Of a stretch of 64,000 nt of DNA, positions 12,563 to 22,912 are shown one piece after another (position 1 is the stretch's first letter; each line of letters starts with the position of its first letter). The stretch is from Arachnopeziza araneosa (taxonomy: Eukaryota > Ascomycota > Leotiomycetes > Helotiales > Arachnopezizaceae). Where the stretch lies: positions 96,337 to 160,336 of the forward strand of contig QYAI01000060.1 of the NCBI GenBank assembly GCA_003988855.1, in the 5' to 3' direction. A program made the translations under genes and the position numbers. The notes under the pieces were generated by a model. It was given only the letters and a program-made list of their open reading frames with translations, was not told the origin of the DNA and did no database searches.

Positions 12563-12645
12563 GTGAGCTAGTTAGCTAGCAAGACCGGTGACCTTTAAGG
12601 ACCCGGCACCATAGTTAGCAATGAATCAGCTTTTTCATGAATTTA
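12563..12645 (+). repeat. Copy of the HET-gene 5' end and promoter module
   Basis: The segment closely resembles the reverse complement of about 47170-47243, including the first codons of the HET gene at 47188 (ATGAATCAGCTTTTT is identical) and an upstream CAAGACCGGT..CCTTTAAGG..CCGGC hairpin-like core. Its reading frame does not continue as a HET protein, so it is a fragment only. A related core lies at 47758-47809. Confidence 0.7.
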
Positions 12646-12770
12646 TCTTGTCTCCTAACAAGCAGTAGACAGCCCACGGTGCCTAGGTTTTTGAGATTCA
12701 GACACTAATTATTAGAGGCGGTGAGACAAAACTTAGCCCCTGCACCTCCGTCCGGAATTTGGACGCCGAT

Positions 12771-13710
12771 TCAATTGCCTTCAACATCTGCACCATGTGC
12801 CAGAAGAATCTGTACAATAGCGACATGGCCAAGATCGATTGCGACATCCAACGCCGTCCGTCCGTTTCTGTCACAACTGTTGACATTGGCTCGATGCTGA
12901 AGCAGCAACTGGACAATGTGCTCTTGGCCCGTGATGACAGCCCGGTGCAAAGCAGGCTCGCGTTGCTGTTCCTGTGAGAGCTGAATTTGGAGTTCCGAGG
13001 GGGAGTTGGCCCACGATGGAGAGACCGAGTCGATATCAACCCCACGCGGCAAGTTTGAGTTCGACAGATCAATGAAATCAGCAAGCTAATCGACCGTCAG
13101 TACGATTCGAAGTTCTGTCCGCCGTCGTGAACAGACGCACCCCAATATCAGTGGAGCCACTGCTCCACATTGAAGACTCTGCTTCCGCAGAAGTAGATCC
13201 GAAATGCCCAAGGAGACCAAGGTCTGGAAGAGCTTGCGGATCCAGCGGATAGCTTTCATCTTCTCTGGGACCATCGAGTCTTTCAAGTGAAATCTGGGTT
13301 TCTTGCAATTCTGGCAACCAGATATGTCCTGTTTCCGTAACCCTCTTTCCGGGGTAACTCAGGGTGATTTTTTGGTCTGTGTACATCTCCTCTGACGACA
13401 CAACTTGGGTACCTCCCATTTCTCTAGGAAATGATGTTGACGTTTGGTCTTCTTCTTGTGCTTCTCTTGCAACGCCATTTTTGCCCAGCCGCTGCCCTGT
13501 ATTTCAGTACAGTTAGATAGGGGCTGACGAAGAACAAAGCTAGTGCGTTCACCTACTCGACTTGCGTTTAGCAATCCGGTTGCGCTTCTTTCGTCTTTCT
13601 TCGGTAGCGATATTTATTACACTGTGAACTTGCATTATTGGGGCATTTTCGGCCAGAGGCCTGGGTTGAGACTGAGCTGCTCTTGTATTCGCAGCGCAAG
13701 ACTCTTCCAT
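12771..13710 (-). CDS. bANK transcription regulator (basic region plus ankyrin repeats), TOXE-like
   Basis: Three exons on the minus strand, 13710-13557, 13496-13141 and 13085-12771, give 274 residues. The second intron has a perfect TACTGAC branch site. Residues about 38-55 form a bZIP-type basic region (RNRIAKRKSRQR; N-x2-A-x3-SR spacing) without an obvious leucine zipper. The C-terminus (about 212-274) has two ankyrin repeats (EPALHRAVITG..., GRTALDVAIDLGH...). Basic region plus ankyrin repeats is the architecture of Cochliobolus TOXE and the apicidin-cluster regulator, which control peptide-toxin clusters, so a pathway-specific activator of the adjacent NRPS/PKS is likely by analogy. It has fewer ankyrin repeats than described for TOXE. 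An inverted-repeat element ends 22 bases upstream of the chosen start; an in-frame ATG at 13752 inside that element is a less likely start. Confidence 0.8.
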
Positions 13711-13732
13711 ATTAATATGTACGGAGACCGCA

Positions 13733-14206
13733 GTCAAAATTATGGAAACCATAGGGCATTATTAGGGCCTATAAATGGTGTCTTAGCCCTGTAAAGTCAC
13801 ATTTGGGGCTTTATGGCAACATATAAGCTTTAGCGAGTCCTATAAGCCTCCGTAATTATAGCGAACCATTACCTGGAAATATGCCTTCATTAGGAACTGC
13901 ACCCTGTAGTTGGTTAGTTGGTTAGTTGGTTGGTTAGTTGGTATTTCATTTAAGCCAATCTAGGTCTCAAAGACCTATGCGGCGTAGGCTGTCTACTGCT
14001 ACTGCTATCTTACATGGGTTTTCAGGCTCCCCATGCGCTATAGCCCCCCTCTCTGCTGTATCCTCTATATCCTTTCTCTTGTATCCTTTGTATCCTCCTC
14101 GAAGCGTAGGTATATAACTGCACCCTGAGTCTGAGCTTACAATGAGCTTACCAGGCATTCTTGACCTCTACAGGCCTTAATGCCCTATAGTTTCCATACT
14201 TTTGAC
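13733..14206. mobile_element. MITE-like element with about 42-46 bp terminal inverted repeats
   Basis: The left end (13733-13778) starts GTCAAAATTATGGAAACCAT and the right end (14206-14166, read in reverse) starts GTCAAAAGTATGGAAACTAT. They stay similar through AGGGCATTA and AGGCCT. The 474-base interior has no transposase. No clear target-site duplication was seen. It sits directly upstream of the bANK gene start. Confidence 0.6.
13907..13943 (+). repeat. Short tandem repeat TTGGTTAG-type
   Basis: About 37 bases alternate TTGG and TTAG units inside the MITE-like element. Non-coding. Confidence 0.8.
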
Positions 14207-14992
14207 CCCCTGCTTTTGCCCCTGCTTTTGCCCCTCTCCAAAGAAGTAAGCCACATCCCTAAATTTCGCCAATAGCGTCGTAATAGTCATCTTTTCCTTA
14301 GCATCCTTAGTATTTAGCTCGAGGGTGATGTCGTATGCCGAAGAGACGCACCTCAAATGCTTGCATTTCCGCAAAATGACGACAATATTCCCGAGCCTCG
14401 GCCCGCGATCAATCATTGCCCTTACCTCGAGCTTATTCGGGCCGTTGCCGATCCCATAGGAGGTTCTCCAGGCAGCTGTCTAACGGAGTGGGTGTATTGG
14501 GTCCAGCAATCATTGGCGAGGAACCTGGCGAAATGCCATTAAGTTTGGGTATTATTGGTGAAGAAAGCGGCGAAACGCCAGAAGGATTTTGGTGTGACCA
14601 CTAGGTGCAGATATGTAAGCTTACGATTCTCGTTTAGTAAGTGATGTGCAAAAGCCGCATACGAGATGTGAACGAAATCACACTCCTACCAACCAACCCC
14701 ACAAAGTTGGCATCACCGTACAGACAACCAACCTCGAAAGTTGGTATCGCCGTACGGATGTTTGTGGCACCTACTACATTATGCCATTTCTCTGAATATC
14801 TCATGGGGTGAACTCCCTCTGCTTGATGTTGGTACATGCGATCTCCACTTTGCTTTCCGTTCGTCGTCTCTTGTCATCACCTTGATCCACCTCCTCGCCT
14901 CGCTGGCAGTAATTGTGAAAACAAGATACTTGTTGTTCTCGATGCGAGCAGTGACCACTTGACTGTGGTTACTTTATGTGGTGGAGTATTCG
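14207..14992. other. Intergenic region with small duplications
   Basis: No confident gene. Three local repeats are visible: CTGCTTTTGCCC in tandem near 14208-14235, an imperfect doublet near 14505-14580 (ATTGGCGAGGAACCTGGCGAAA and a related unit), and a roughly 33-base direct duplication at about 14690-14757 (ACAAAGTTGGCATCACCGTA, then TCGAAAGTTGGTATCGCCGTA). It probably includes the promoter of the Zn2Cys6 gene. Confidence 0.5.
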
Positions 14993-17126
14993 ATGTCTAA
15001 CGACAGTCGAAGTCATTCAGGTTGTTGGACGTGCCGGGCTCGAAGGAAAAAATGCGACGAAAGTTTACAGTCTTGCAGAACTTGTGTGTCCTTACAATTG
15101 ACCTGTTATGGCTACGGCGCAAAGCCTGAGTGGATGGACGGAGGAGCCAAAGAGAAGGCTCAAGTGGAAGAATTCAAGAAGACCGTGAAACGAGGAACAA
15201 AGATTAGAAGGAGATCCAGGCTGGGCAAGCAAAACCAGAGCCAGCGATCATCTCTATCTTCAGTCAGTTTCACATCTCTGCTTGACATTCCTGGCAGCAA
15301 GAGCGCAGCTTTGGCAATCTCTTCAGCATGCTGATGTTTGATCAGCTCCACATAGACGAAAGTATCCGCAACGAGTCTGGCTCACGCAACAACGGATTAA
15401 TGCATTCTGACGACTTTGCATTACTCAGTCCTGTCTCGTTTGATCTTCGAGCCACTTCTACGATAAGTGTCGATACACCCCTTACGGCCGAGAACGCTAT
15501 AGATTGGGGAAATCAAAACTCATCTAATGATGTAGATAATCTCAACTTTAGCTGGGACAATTTTTTCATGGAGCCGTCCTCGGACGGTAAAAGTTCTGGT
15601 TCTTTGATAGATCCACAAGCCTCGACTGAACCGGTTTCAGTTGATGGTTCAACCTTCCAAAATACTAGCTTCATATCGATCTGTAGGCTATCTTTCAATA
15701 ACTTGCGAGGTATGGCCAGGTCGCAGTCACAAAAGTGCTGATTTTATTGTTCTAGTGCACTCCACAGCTTTATCACCCGATATCGAAAGTAGCTCTTCCT
15801 CATCCCGCCAGTCCTCGCCTTCCAAGCTAGCAGCAATTGGCGTATCTCAACTCGAAGAGTACTTTCCGAGTCTTGGTCTTCAGGAGCTCGCCGCCATCAC
15901 GTACTACATCGAAAGGATATTTCCTTTGCAATTCCCGTATCTGGAAACGACCAAGGACAACACGGTTTGCCACCAAATGTTGAGACTTGCGAGCACTTCC
16001 CGAATATGCACTTCCTCTATCTTGAGCCAAGGTATTTATGCTCAGCAGTCTGCACTTCACAGAGTTGGGCTCAATGGTTTGTCGAATCTGAAAGAATCTG
16101 TTGCCTCTTACGACGCTGAATCTCTCCAACAACTGAAACATTCTTTACTTGCCGTCGCCACTGATAACGATGCTGATACAAATGCGGCAATGCGCGTGTG
16201 CACACTTCTAGATACCACACAGATTATGATATCTAAGGTGAGCGAGTTGAGATTGACATATTCAGTTGAGCCCAGTTGACCTTTTCACTCAGATTGCTCG
16301 TAAAGACAACTCGTGGCCAAACACTATTGGATTATTAGCCAGTTATGAACCGATTGACTTCCGCCAGGATGCGTACGATAGCTTTCGTTCTCTTTCCGTG
16401 TTTCAAAATGCACTGTATTGTCTCGATATATTATGCTCTACTTGCACACATGAGGAACCAAAATTTGCTTTTAAGCTCAAGAATAGTCTTTGGGATGAAT
16501 GTACCGCTGTGCACTTTAACGAAGTAACAGGCTGCGAAAATGCTGCCCTAGACTGTATATTGTCTATCACAGAGTTATACAGCTGGAAACATAAGGAGGG
16601 GTCTAAAGGGACCATAAGCGTCCTTCAGCTTGCAAGACGAGCATTTGAATTGCAAATGAAATTGGACAAGATCCGGGAAAAGTGTGTCGCGCGTATCAAT
16701 AACCCCGCAGTGACGGCACAGTCAAGACGAAACAACTGGGTGATAACAAATGTCTTTGCCTGTGCTGCTTCAGTATACTTGTATACAACTGTCTCTGGGC
16801 CTCAGCCAGGGATCGCTGAGACAAAACAAGCAGTTGGAGAAACCATCGAAGCGATAAAGCTCATTTCAGATGCCAGTCTCTTGAAGTCGTCAGCTTGGCC
16901 AGTGTGTATTGCAGCATCATTGGCAGACGTGGAGCATCAGGATTTCTTCCAACAGTTGGGCATTGGAGCTTTGGAAGAATATGGTCGTGGTCACAGCATC
17001 GTGAGAGCAGTTGACGTGGCTAGAGAGTGTTGGAGATTGCGGAAATCCAGTTCATCGTTGACAAAACAAGTAGACTGGACGGACGCTATGATCAGTTCTG
17101 GGGATATATCTCCCTTCTTATTCTAA
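14993..17126 (+). CDS. Zn(II)2Cys6 transcription factor (fungal-specific TF domain)
   Basis: Start chosen at the ATG at 14993. Likely exons 14993-15262, 15298-15709, 15756-16237 and 16293-17126 give 665 residues in frame. The N-terminus has the zinc cluster C11-x2-C-x6-C-x6-C-x2-C-x6-C38 followed by a basic linker (KIRRRSRLG). The LTCYGYGAKPEWMDGG stretch is typical of Zn2Cys6 regulators with a Fungal_trans_2-type C-terminal region. The long C-terminal half is helical and ends QVDWTDAMISSGD. It lies between the PKS/NRPS block and the peptide-cluster block, transcribed toward the latter, so it could regulate either. The first intron (35 bases) is unusually short and its junctions are uncertain; the donor of the second could also be at 15683. 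Confidence 0.85.
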
Positions 17127-17705
17127 CAATAGCATGTAAAGTTCAATGAATGGATAAAACGTATGTACTGTGTATGATAAGGCTCAGAAACTCAGACGTA
17201 AATACGAATACTTACTCGAGTGGTTGTTAAATCGGCATTGCCTCCTCTTTCAATCTTTACTCAAAGTCAAGAATGCTCCTTAGCTCTAAGGATACGCATC
17301 TACTTAATATCTCTACCAAAGATACCTGGTTTGAACTAGATGTCATCATTTGATTTAATGGCCTTCTGTTTGAGAAGAAACGCCTCGGTGTTCTTAACGT
17401 AAAATTTCGGTAAAGTTTCCAATATTGATCAACTGTTTCGTCTCGCGCTTCCACACTAGTGCGGCGATCTACCTTTGGAGGTGCTGGTCAGACGTAGTCA
17501 AACGCGAAGCGAAGGCGGCACGAGTCGAATGTGACATGCCGCCGCATCGCCTACAGCGAAACGCTCGAGTATCGGAGTAAGGCAGGCTGTCAAACACGAC
17601 TGAGTACGCTCTAAGGCTACGTACGCCATGCAATCTAAGATTGCCACGGAAACAAGCTTTGCCTCTCAATTGCGGTTTTGCACAATTGATACAGAAGCTT
17701 CTATC
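17127..17705. other. Intergenic region, terminator and promoter side
   Basis: 579 bases between the Zn2Cys6 gene and the first UstYa-like gene. An in-frame ATG at 17628 could extend the downstream protein by 26 residues. Nothing else recognised. Confidence 0.4.
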
Positions 17706-18830
17706 ATGGACGACAATCATTCCAACTACAACGACGACGAGAAATCCTCCGATGGTTGTCGAGATGACTCGCAAATCGGGCTGATATCCTCAAAGACCAA
17801 GAGCAGAAGAACAAAGTATCCAATCTGCATAACGATAATCATCGTGGCACAATTCGTACTCATCTTGGTCCTGGGGTTCATTCTAGGAGTTGTCACCGCC
17901 AAACATCAATCGCATTCACCGTCTTTGGACTCATCGCATTTTCTGAGCTTAGATGTAGGAATTAACTGTGAGCTTCACCAGAACCTTTCTGCTTCTCCAT
18001 ATTGTCAAATAATCCTAGATTCGGAGGTATAGTTTGAGTTTCTCTAACTCCATGAATCAGCTCCTGCTAGGAAAGCAGTACGCTTTCACGAAAAGACGCT
18101 ATACGCTCATCGTCCAAGAAATGGACCTTACCTTGGTACGCCAAATGAAGAAATTGATGCCGCATGGAAAGAGCTGACCAGACGTATGTGAAATATTCCG
18201 TAGTCACCAATATTAGGCAATGAATTTATTGACCAACATCCTTCAATAGCATCCTACATTCTCTTCACGAAGCAGGAGCTGGACGAATCGAACGTAACAT
18301 CCATGCAAGCTCCACCACCAAATCGTGACCATTTCGCTACTTTGAACGTGTATCATCACTTGCATTGTCTAGTAATATCCCTTATCACTAAAATCATCAC
18401 GAGTCATTACACGTAAGGTCTCTCAGCTAACACACTCGATCGTACCTTATAGAGAGCGATAAAAAGATACATATATGCTCCACACTATCATCCGGATGAG
18501 CCTCTAGAACAGATCAGGACGGTAGCTTACGGCGATCATCTTGGTAAGACTCCAGTCCTCTTTTCGTGAATGTGACTAATATATATGTCGAAATCAGACC
18601 ATTGCGTGGATCTCATACGAGAAAGTATCATGTGTCAGCCTGATTTCTCTCTGGCTCCTTTTGTGTGGAAGGGCGAAAATCCGAAGACAGTTGAGCAAGG
18701 AGGAGAAACTACTCATCAGTGCGTGGATTGGGAGCACTTCGAGGGCTGGACTAAGTCGCGGGCTTTGGACGTACAAGAGGTATTAAACTATTGGACTGAA
18801 GTATCGGGAAAGGCATTTCATGATTCGTAA
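17706..18830 (+). CDS. UstYa-like (DUF3328) membrane oxidase 1
   Basis: Five exons, 17706-17967, 18061-18183, 18217-18371, 18453-18543 and 18598-18830, give 287 residues. There is a short acidic cytoplasmic tail, one membrane helix at about 38-63, and a lumenal domain with both signature motifs: HHLHC (175-179) and HLDHC (209-213), the second created by splicing. UstYa-family proteins in ustiloxin, phomopsin, asperipin and cyclochlorotine pathways carry out oxidative cyclisation or hydroxylation of peptides. The topology fits a type II protein of the ER/Golgi. The next gene downstream on the same strand is the S28 peptidase. Family call is strong; the exact reaction is unknown. Confidence 0.9.
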
Positions 18831-19189
18831 GAATGTGGATAGTCCAAGTAAAGGTATTCAGACTAGACCAAGCTTCTCAAAAGGAGGGGTTAGAACACGT
18901 GACTTTATCTCGCTCTTAAATTTAAACCTCATCTCATCTGCTCTTGACAACATATCGTTGTCATTCTTGGCCAGACAGCTCAAGGTCATTTATACCAAAC
19001 CAAGTGCACAGTCAAATCCTTTCTGCATAGTTTCATGATACTGCTTTTTATCACGACAGGCTCCAGAACAAGCAATCGTGTCAGTATGCATGAAGCCATT
19101 TTGCTCCGCAGGAAGACCAGCATTTAATTCTGCCCCAAACGATCCTGAATGATAACGGAATATGTTCAAATCTCCTGAAATTATCAACT
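18831..19189. other. Intergenic region before the S28 peptidase
   Basis: 359 bases with no supported gene; presumed terminator of the UstYa-like gene and promoter of the peptidase. Confidence 0.4.
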
Positions 19190-20968
19190 ATGCTTTCTAT
19201 ACTCCTGCTACTCCTAAATGCATTGCGGTTGCGGCTCGCTGCGACACTGTTTGATGAAGAAAAACCTTTAGCTGCGACTATCGAGATTCCAGTCGATCAT
19301 TTCAACACATCCGACACGCGTACATACATGAATCATTATTTGTTGTATGATTCCTACTACGAAAAAGGCGGACCTGTGTTCTTTTACGATGGTGGAGAAG
19401 CCGGTATCCCCAAGGGCCAAACAAAAGGATCTCAACATGGCATAAAGGAGATCTTTGCACCTGTGCAATTGGCTCGCAAATATGGTGGTATGGTCATAAT
19501 ATGGGAACATAGATTTTATGGGTCAAGTTTACCATTCGAAGTCGATCCCATTAGCGGTCATATGTTAGAGGAAGAAGACGCGTACAAATACCTCACAAAT
19601 GAGCAAGCATTGCAAGATGCTGTATTCTTCGCGATGCATTTTTCTCCTCCAGGGCACAACAGTCATCACCGAGAGTTACTAAGAGCCCAGAATACTCCGT
19701 GGATTTGGATCGGAGCAAGTTATGCGGGATCCAGAGCTGCAATGATACGTCAGCGCAATCCTGACGTTTTCTTTGCGAGTTGGGCATCCAGCGCGCCCGT
19801 TGAGATTGTGGTAGATGGGTCTGTCTATTGGAATGTTGTTGAGCAGAGCTTGCCTCGCAATTGCTCGGCCGATGTGCATGCGGCTATTACATACGCCGAT
19901 ACAATCTTATTGTCCGGATCTTCCTCCAGCGTTGCGCTGCTCCATCGGGCTGTCTCTTTTGTCAAAGCTGGTGATTCGTTTGACCGCAGCTTCAACTTTG
20001 AGGGTTCACATGAACCCAACGATATGGACCACTTGACTATTGCTACCGTTCTCTCATACCCCTTCCTGGGCAGCAGACTTAGCTTCCAGTTCTATGGTCT
20101 TGAACTCGCCATGCGAGATTTCTGTGAGCATCTTGAAAAATGGAATCCGAAGTCTTTCCCAGGATTCAATATCTCCTCGCCGCCTTCCTCACTCTTCAAT
20201 AATTCCGACGATTCAGATCCTACTTCTGCGGGCGTGGCCTCAACATACGGCAGCGAATCGGCATTCTACGCATATATCTATGCAATGGTCATCAAACGCA
20301 AGACGGACTCTGTTGGGTTGCACAAAACCTTCATCAGTGAGAAGCGAATTGAAAGAGCGCCTGTGGATAGAGTATCTTGGGCGTGGCAACTCTGCACCGA
20401 GTTCGGCGGTTTCCAGGTTTCTCAAGCCACAAATATTTCGAACCCCGAGACAAATCTTATTTCAAGATTCCTGAATATCAGCTCAACATTGCGAACATTC
20501 TGCCACGCACAGTTCCCGTATGCACCAAAGCTTCCTAATGTGCAGGCTGTGGGGAAGTATGGTGGGTGGAAGATGGCTCCGAGTAGAGTAATGTGGACGA
20601 ATGGCCAGTTGGATCCATTCAGAACGTTAGGAGTTCATGCAGACCGAAAGATCAATCCAAGGGCTATGGAGAGGGAAACAACAAAGGTTGTGCCGCAATG
20701 TGATAATGAGCATAGATTCGTTGTCGAAAACGAAATTTTTGGCATCCAATACGAAGGTGCGGTTCATGCTAAGGATATACGACGGCCCAAAGATGGTAAT
20801 GGTCCTGGGTGCGGTACTGGTAGTCCTGTCGATGAAGGCCTGAAGCTGTTTGGAGCGGCGCTGGACATCTGGTTTAAGTGTTTTGCAGGCCGCCTAGGAA
20901 CATCGGAAGTGGAAGAGTCGAGTGATTCTGTAAGCAACCCAGACTCGGACAGTAGGCTTGGCCTTTAG
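19190..20968 (+). CDS. Secreted serine peptidase, family S28 (Pro-Xaa carboxypeptidase type)
   Basis: Single exon, 592 residues, starting with a signal peptide (MLSILLLLLNALRLRLA). The nucleophile Ser177 sits in GASYAGS, followed by the family block FASWASSAPV. The C-terminal acid/base residues are plausible in WTNGQLDPF and EGAVHAKDIR, and there are several Asn-X-Ser/Thr sites. Family S28 (prolylcarboxypeptidase, dipeptidyl-peptidase II, fungal prolyl endopeptidase) cleaves after proline. In this neighbourhood it could trim the Pro-rich precursor at 32861-33073; known dikaritin clusters usually carry S41-type peptidases instead, so this would be a variation. It could also be a general nutritional protease that happens to lie here. 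Confidence 0.92.
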   Translation: MLSILLLLLNALRLRLAATLFDEEKPLAATIEIPVDHFNTSDTRTYMNHYLLYDSYYEKGGPVFFYDGGEAGIPKGQTKGSQHGIKEIFAPVQLARKYGGMVIIWEHRFYGSSLPFEVDPISGHMLEEEDAYKYLTNEQALQDAVFFAMHFSPPGHNSHHRELLRAQNTPWIWIGASYAGSRAAMIRQRNPDVFFASWASSAPVEIVVDGSVYWNVVEQSLPRNCSADVHAAITYADTILLSGSSSSVALLHRAVSFVKAGDSFDRSFNFEGSHEPNDMDHLTIATVLSYPFLGSRLSFQFYGLELAMRDFCEHLEKWNPKSFPGFNISSPPSSLFNNSDDSDPTSAGVASTYGSESAFYAYIYAMVIKRKTDSVGLHKTFISEKRIERAPVDRVSWAWQLCTEFGGFQVSQATNISNPETNLISRFLNISSTLRTFCHAQFPYAPKLPNVQAVGKYGGWKMAPSRVMWTNGQLDPFRTLGVHADRKINPRAMERETTKVVPQCDNEHRFVVENEIFGIQYEGAVHAKDIRRPKDGNGPGCGTGSPVDEGLKLFGAALDIWFKCFAGRLGTSEVEESSDSVSNPDSDSRLGL

Positions 20969-21434
20969 GTCAGATATTGGATATTATAGGAAGCCCCCCA
21001 GCCGACGATGTTTTGCAGTTGTGACATTGCAACAGTATCCGGGAAAGTTGTTGTTCAATCTGCCTACGTCTCCATTGCATAGAGATTCTGCAATTGTACG
21101 TTGGAGAACATATGGCAAAAATCTCCAAGTAATAGTACATGTCTAGTGGCACATTGGCTTGAGAACAAGTAGTTTGTATGACAAAACATGTTACCTACCC
21201 GTCGTCTTGATATTTGAAAATTGCTTATGGCACAGAATGGGGCATAAGATCTCTCAATGAACATTTCTTTTATCAAGGTTAATAGGAAACCGTTATTACT
21301 TTGTGGGAACAAGCCGCATTTTGCATTTCTTTTTCTACAGTTCAATATTTTGAACACAGCCTGGTGAGATATAATTATTTCTATTCAACTCAATTGATAA
21401 GTTCGCAACTTCCCCTGTCCTGATGTGTTTCTTC
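20969..21434. other. Convergent intergenic region
   Basis: 466 bases between two convergent genes (S28 peptidase and UstYa-like 2). Nothing recognisable beyond probable 3' untranslated sequence. Confidence 0.4.
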
Positions 21435-22530
21435 TCAATGTTCTCCTTCGTTTGACGCTTTATGCTGCGCGTGCTTTACTAGCCATTCCTGCGTATGCGG
21501 TGTACCAAAAGGCTCAACATAATCTGGCAGATCGTGATGATTCTCGTTTGTCCACGAGAAGAGTGCGTCACTATTCCTGCACACATGCATCTGGCCATTC
21601 GGTAATCCAGGCCATGGTTTATCCAGCGGTATGAGCGTCGGGTCGAGGAAGCATTGAAGAGCTTGCCGTACAGCTTCAACGCAGTGCAGGATGTGATCCC
21701 AGATGATCGGGTCTTGGTCTGGCAGGGTGCCATTCTGTTGGTATATCACATCTCTAAGTACGGACTGAGACAGGAGCGTTAGCTTGGCTCAGTTTTACTG
21801 TGGAATACACAGCCAATTAATGGCAGAACATACAAGACAGTGAATCTGATGAAACCCCGCCACGATATAGTGGTACTTGGATGGATCATCTTTGGTTGGA
21901 GTTGCACCTCGGTCCAAACCGTGCTGGACTTGAAATTCGTGGGTAACAGAAACGGCACCCCCGCTTTCTAATTTCGGAACAAGGTTAGATCATGTTCCTA
22001 GATGTGAATAATTGAGCTATTACTTACTTGGAAAGTAGTTATCCCAATGCTCATCTGCATACCGATACTCACCAACTACTTCACTCTCTTGAAGATCTTC
22101 CCAGTCATGGCTCATCGGCATGTATATCTTGCGAGCGTCATGCTCATCGAGATCTAGTTCAAGGTAGAGTCAGTAAAGGTGCGAACCCCCAGAGACTTCA
22201 AGAGAAGAAAAGCTCACAGTAATCCTGCTCCACTGGCCCTGGAGCTACCGAGCTTACTGTCTGCGGGCTATTATTCTTCTCAGAACTCGTCCAATACCAT
22301 GCAATATTGGTTGCCAGAAGCGTCAAGGTTAAGAAGACGGTGACAAGTTTGTATGTTCTCAATCCGGAAGACTTGTACATTCGGCTGTCAAAGTAATCCT
22401 CCCTTTCCTTGTTGTTCTCACTGCTGATTGAGTCTGAGCGACCGTCAAGCAATCTTTCTGAGTCTGCGTTGCTTTCGGATGTGTCCATACTGGGTACAGC
22501 GCTATAAGATTTTCTTCCGGAGTCAACCAT
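21435..22530 (-). CDS. UstYa-like (DUF3328) membrane oxidase 2
   Basis: Four exons, 22530-22218, 22153-22028, 21967-21834 and 21764-21435, give 300 residues. The Ser-rich cytoplasmic tail is followed by a membrane helix at about 60-80. The lumenal part has two signature motifs, HQIHC (186-190) and HILHC (215-219), followed by a Cys-containing C-terminus (HVCRNSDALFSW). The region before the first motif (DWEDLQESEVVGEYRYADEHWDNYFP) differs from the other two copies, so this is a different subfamily rather than a recent duplicate. It is divergent from UstYa-like 3 across 382 bases. It probably modifies the same peptide substrate; the reaction is unknown. Confidence 0.9.
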
Positions 22531-22912
22531 ATTTGCGCTCGATATACACCTTATCTCTAATTTGGAGTGATTGAGAAAATTATAGTCGTCCACCTCGTCA
22601 AGTTCTCAGCGTGCCTAACGAAACTGGCGGGAAAATGAACACTAGAGGTTGTTTAGCTGAGCTGCATATTCCTGCCGCCACAACTTTTGTTGGCGAGCCG
22701 CGGCATGCTTGACTTGCAGCCGAAATCGGCTCGCCCTCCTATTTTTGCACAAGTTTTTTGCTTCGCAAATTCCCTACGTTATGTTTAGCGTACCACTTCA
22801 CTCCTCTTTTCTTCGTCCATTCACCGTATTCTCATTTTACTATCACTGTGTGGCTTATTATCCAGAGCTTCTTGAGTTTGACTTTTCGCTCGAGTTTCAA
22901 CTCAATCATACA
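22531..22912. promoter_or_regulatory. Bidirectional promoter of UstYa-like genes 2 and 3
   Basis: 382 bases between two divergent starts. It contains CCGCGG at 22698-22703 and the palindrome GCCGAAATCGGC just downstream. CCGCGG also occurs at 33388-33393 in the precursor/hydroxylase promoter. Such inverted CGG triplets suit Zn2Cys6 factors, but this is only suggestive. Confidence 0.45.

Noticed and set aside
12698..13084. 128-codon minus-strand frame overlapping the ankyrin exon
   Set aside because: The alternative frame encodes clear ankyrin repeats and splices in phase with the bZIP-type exons.
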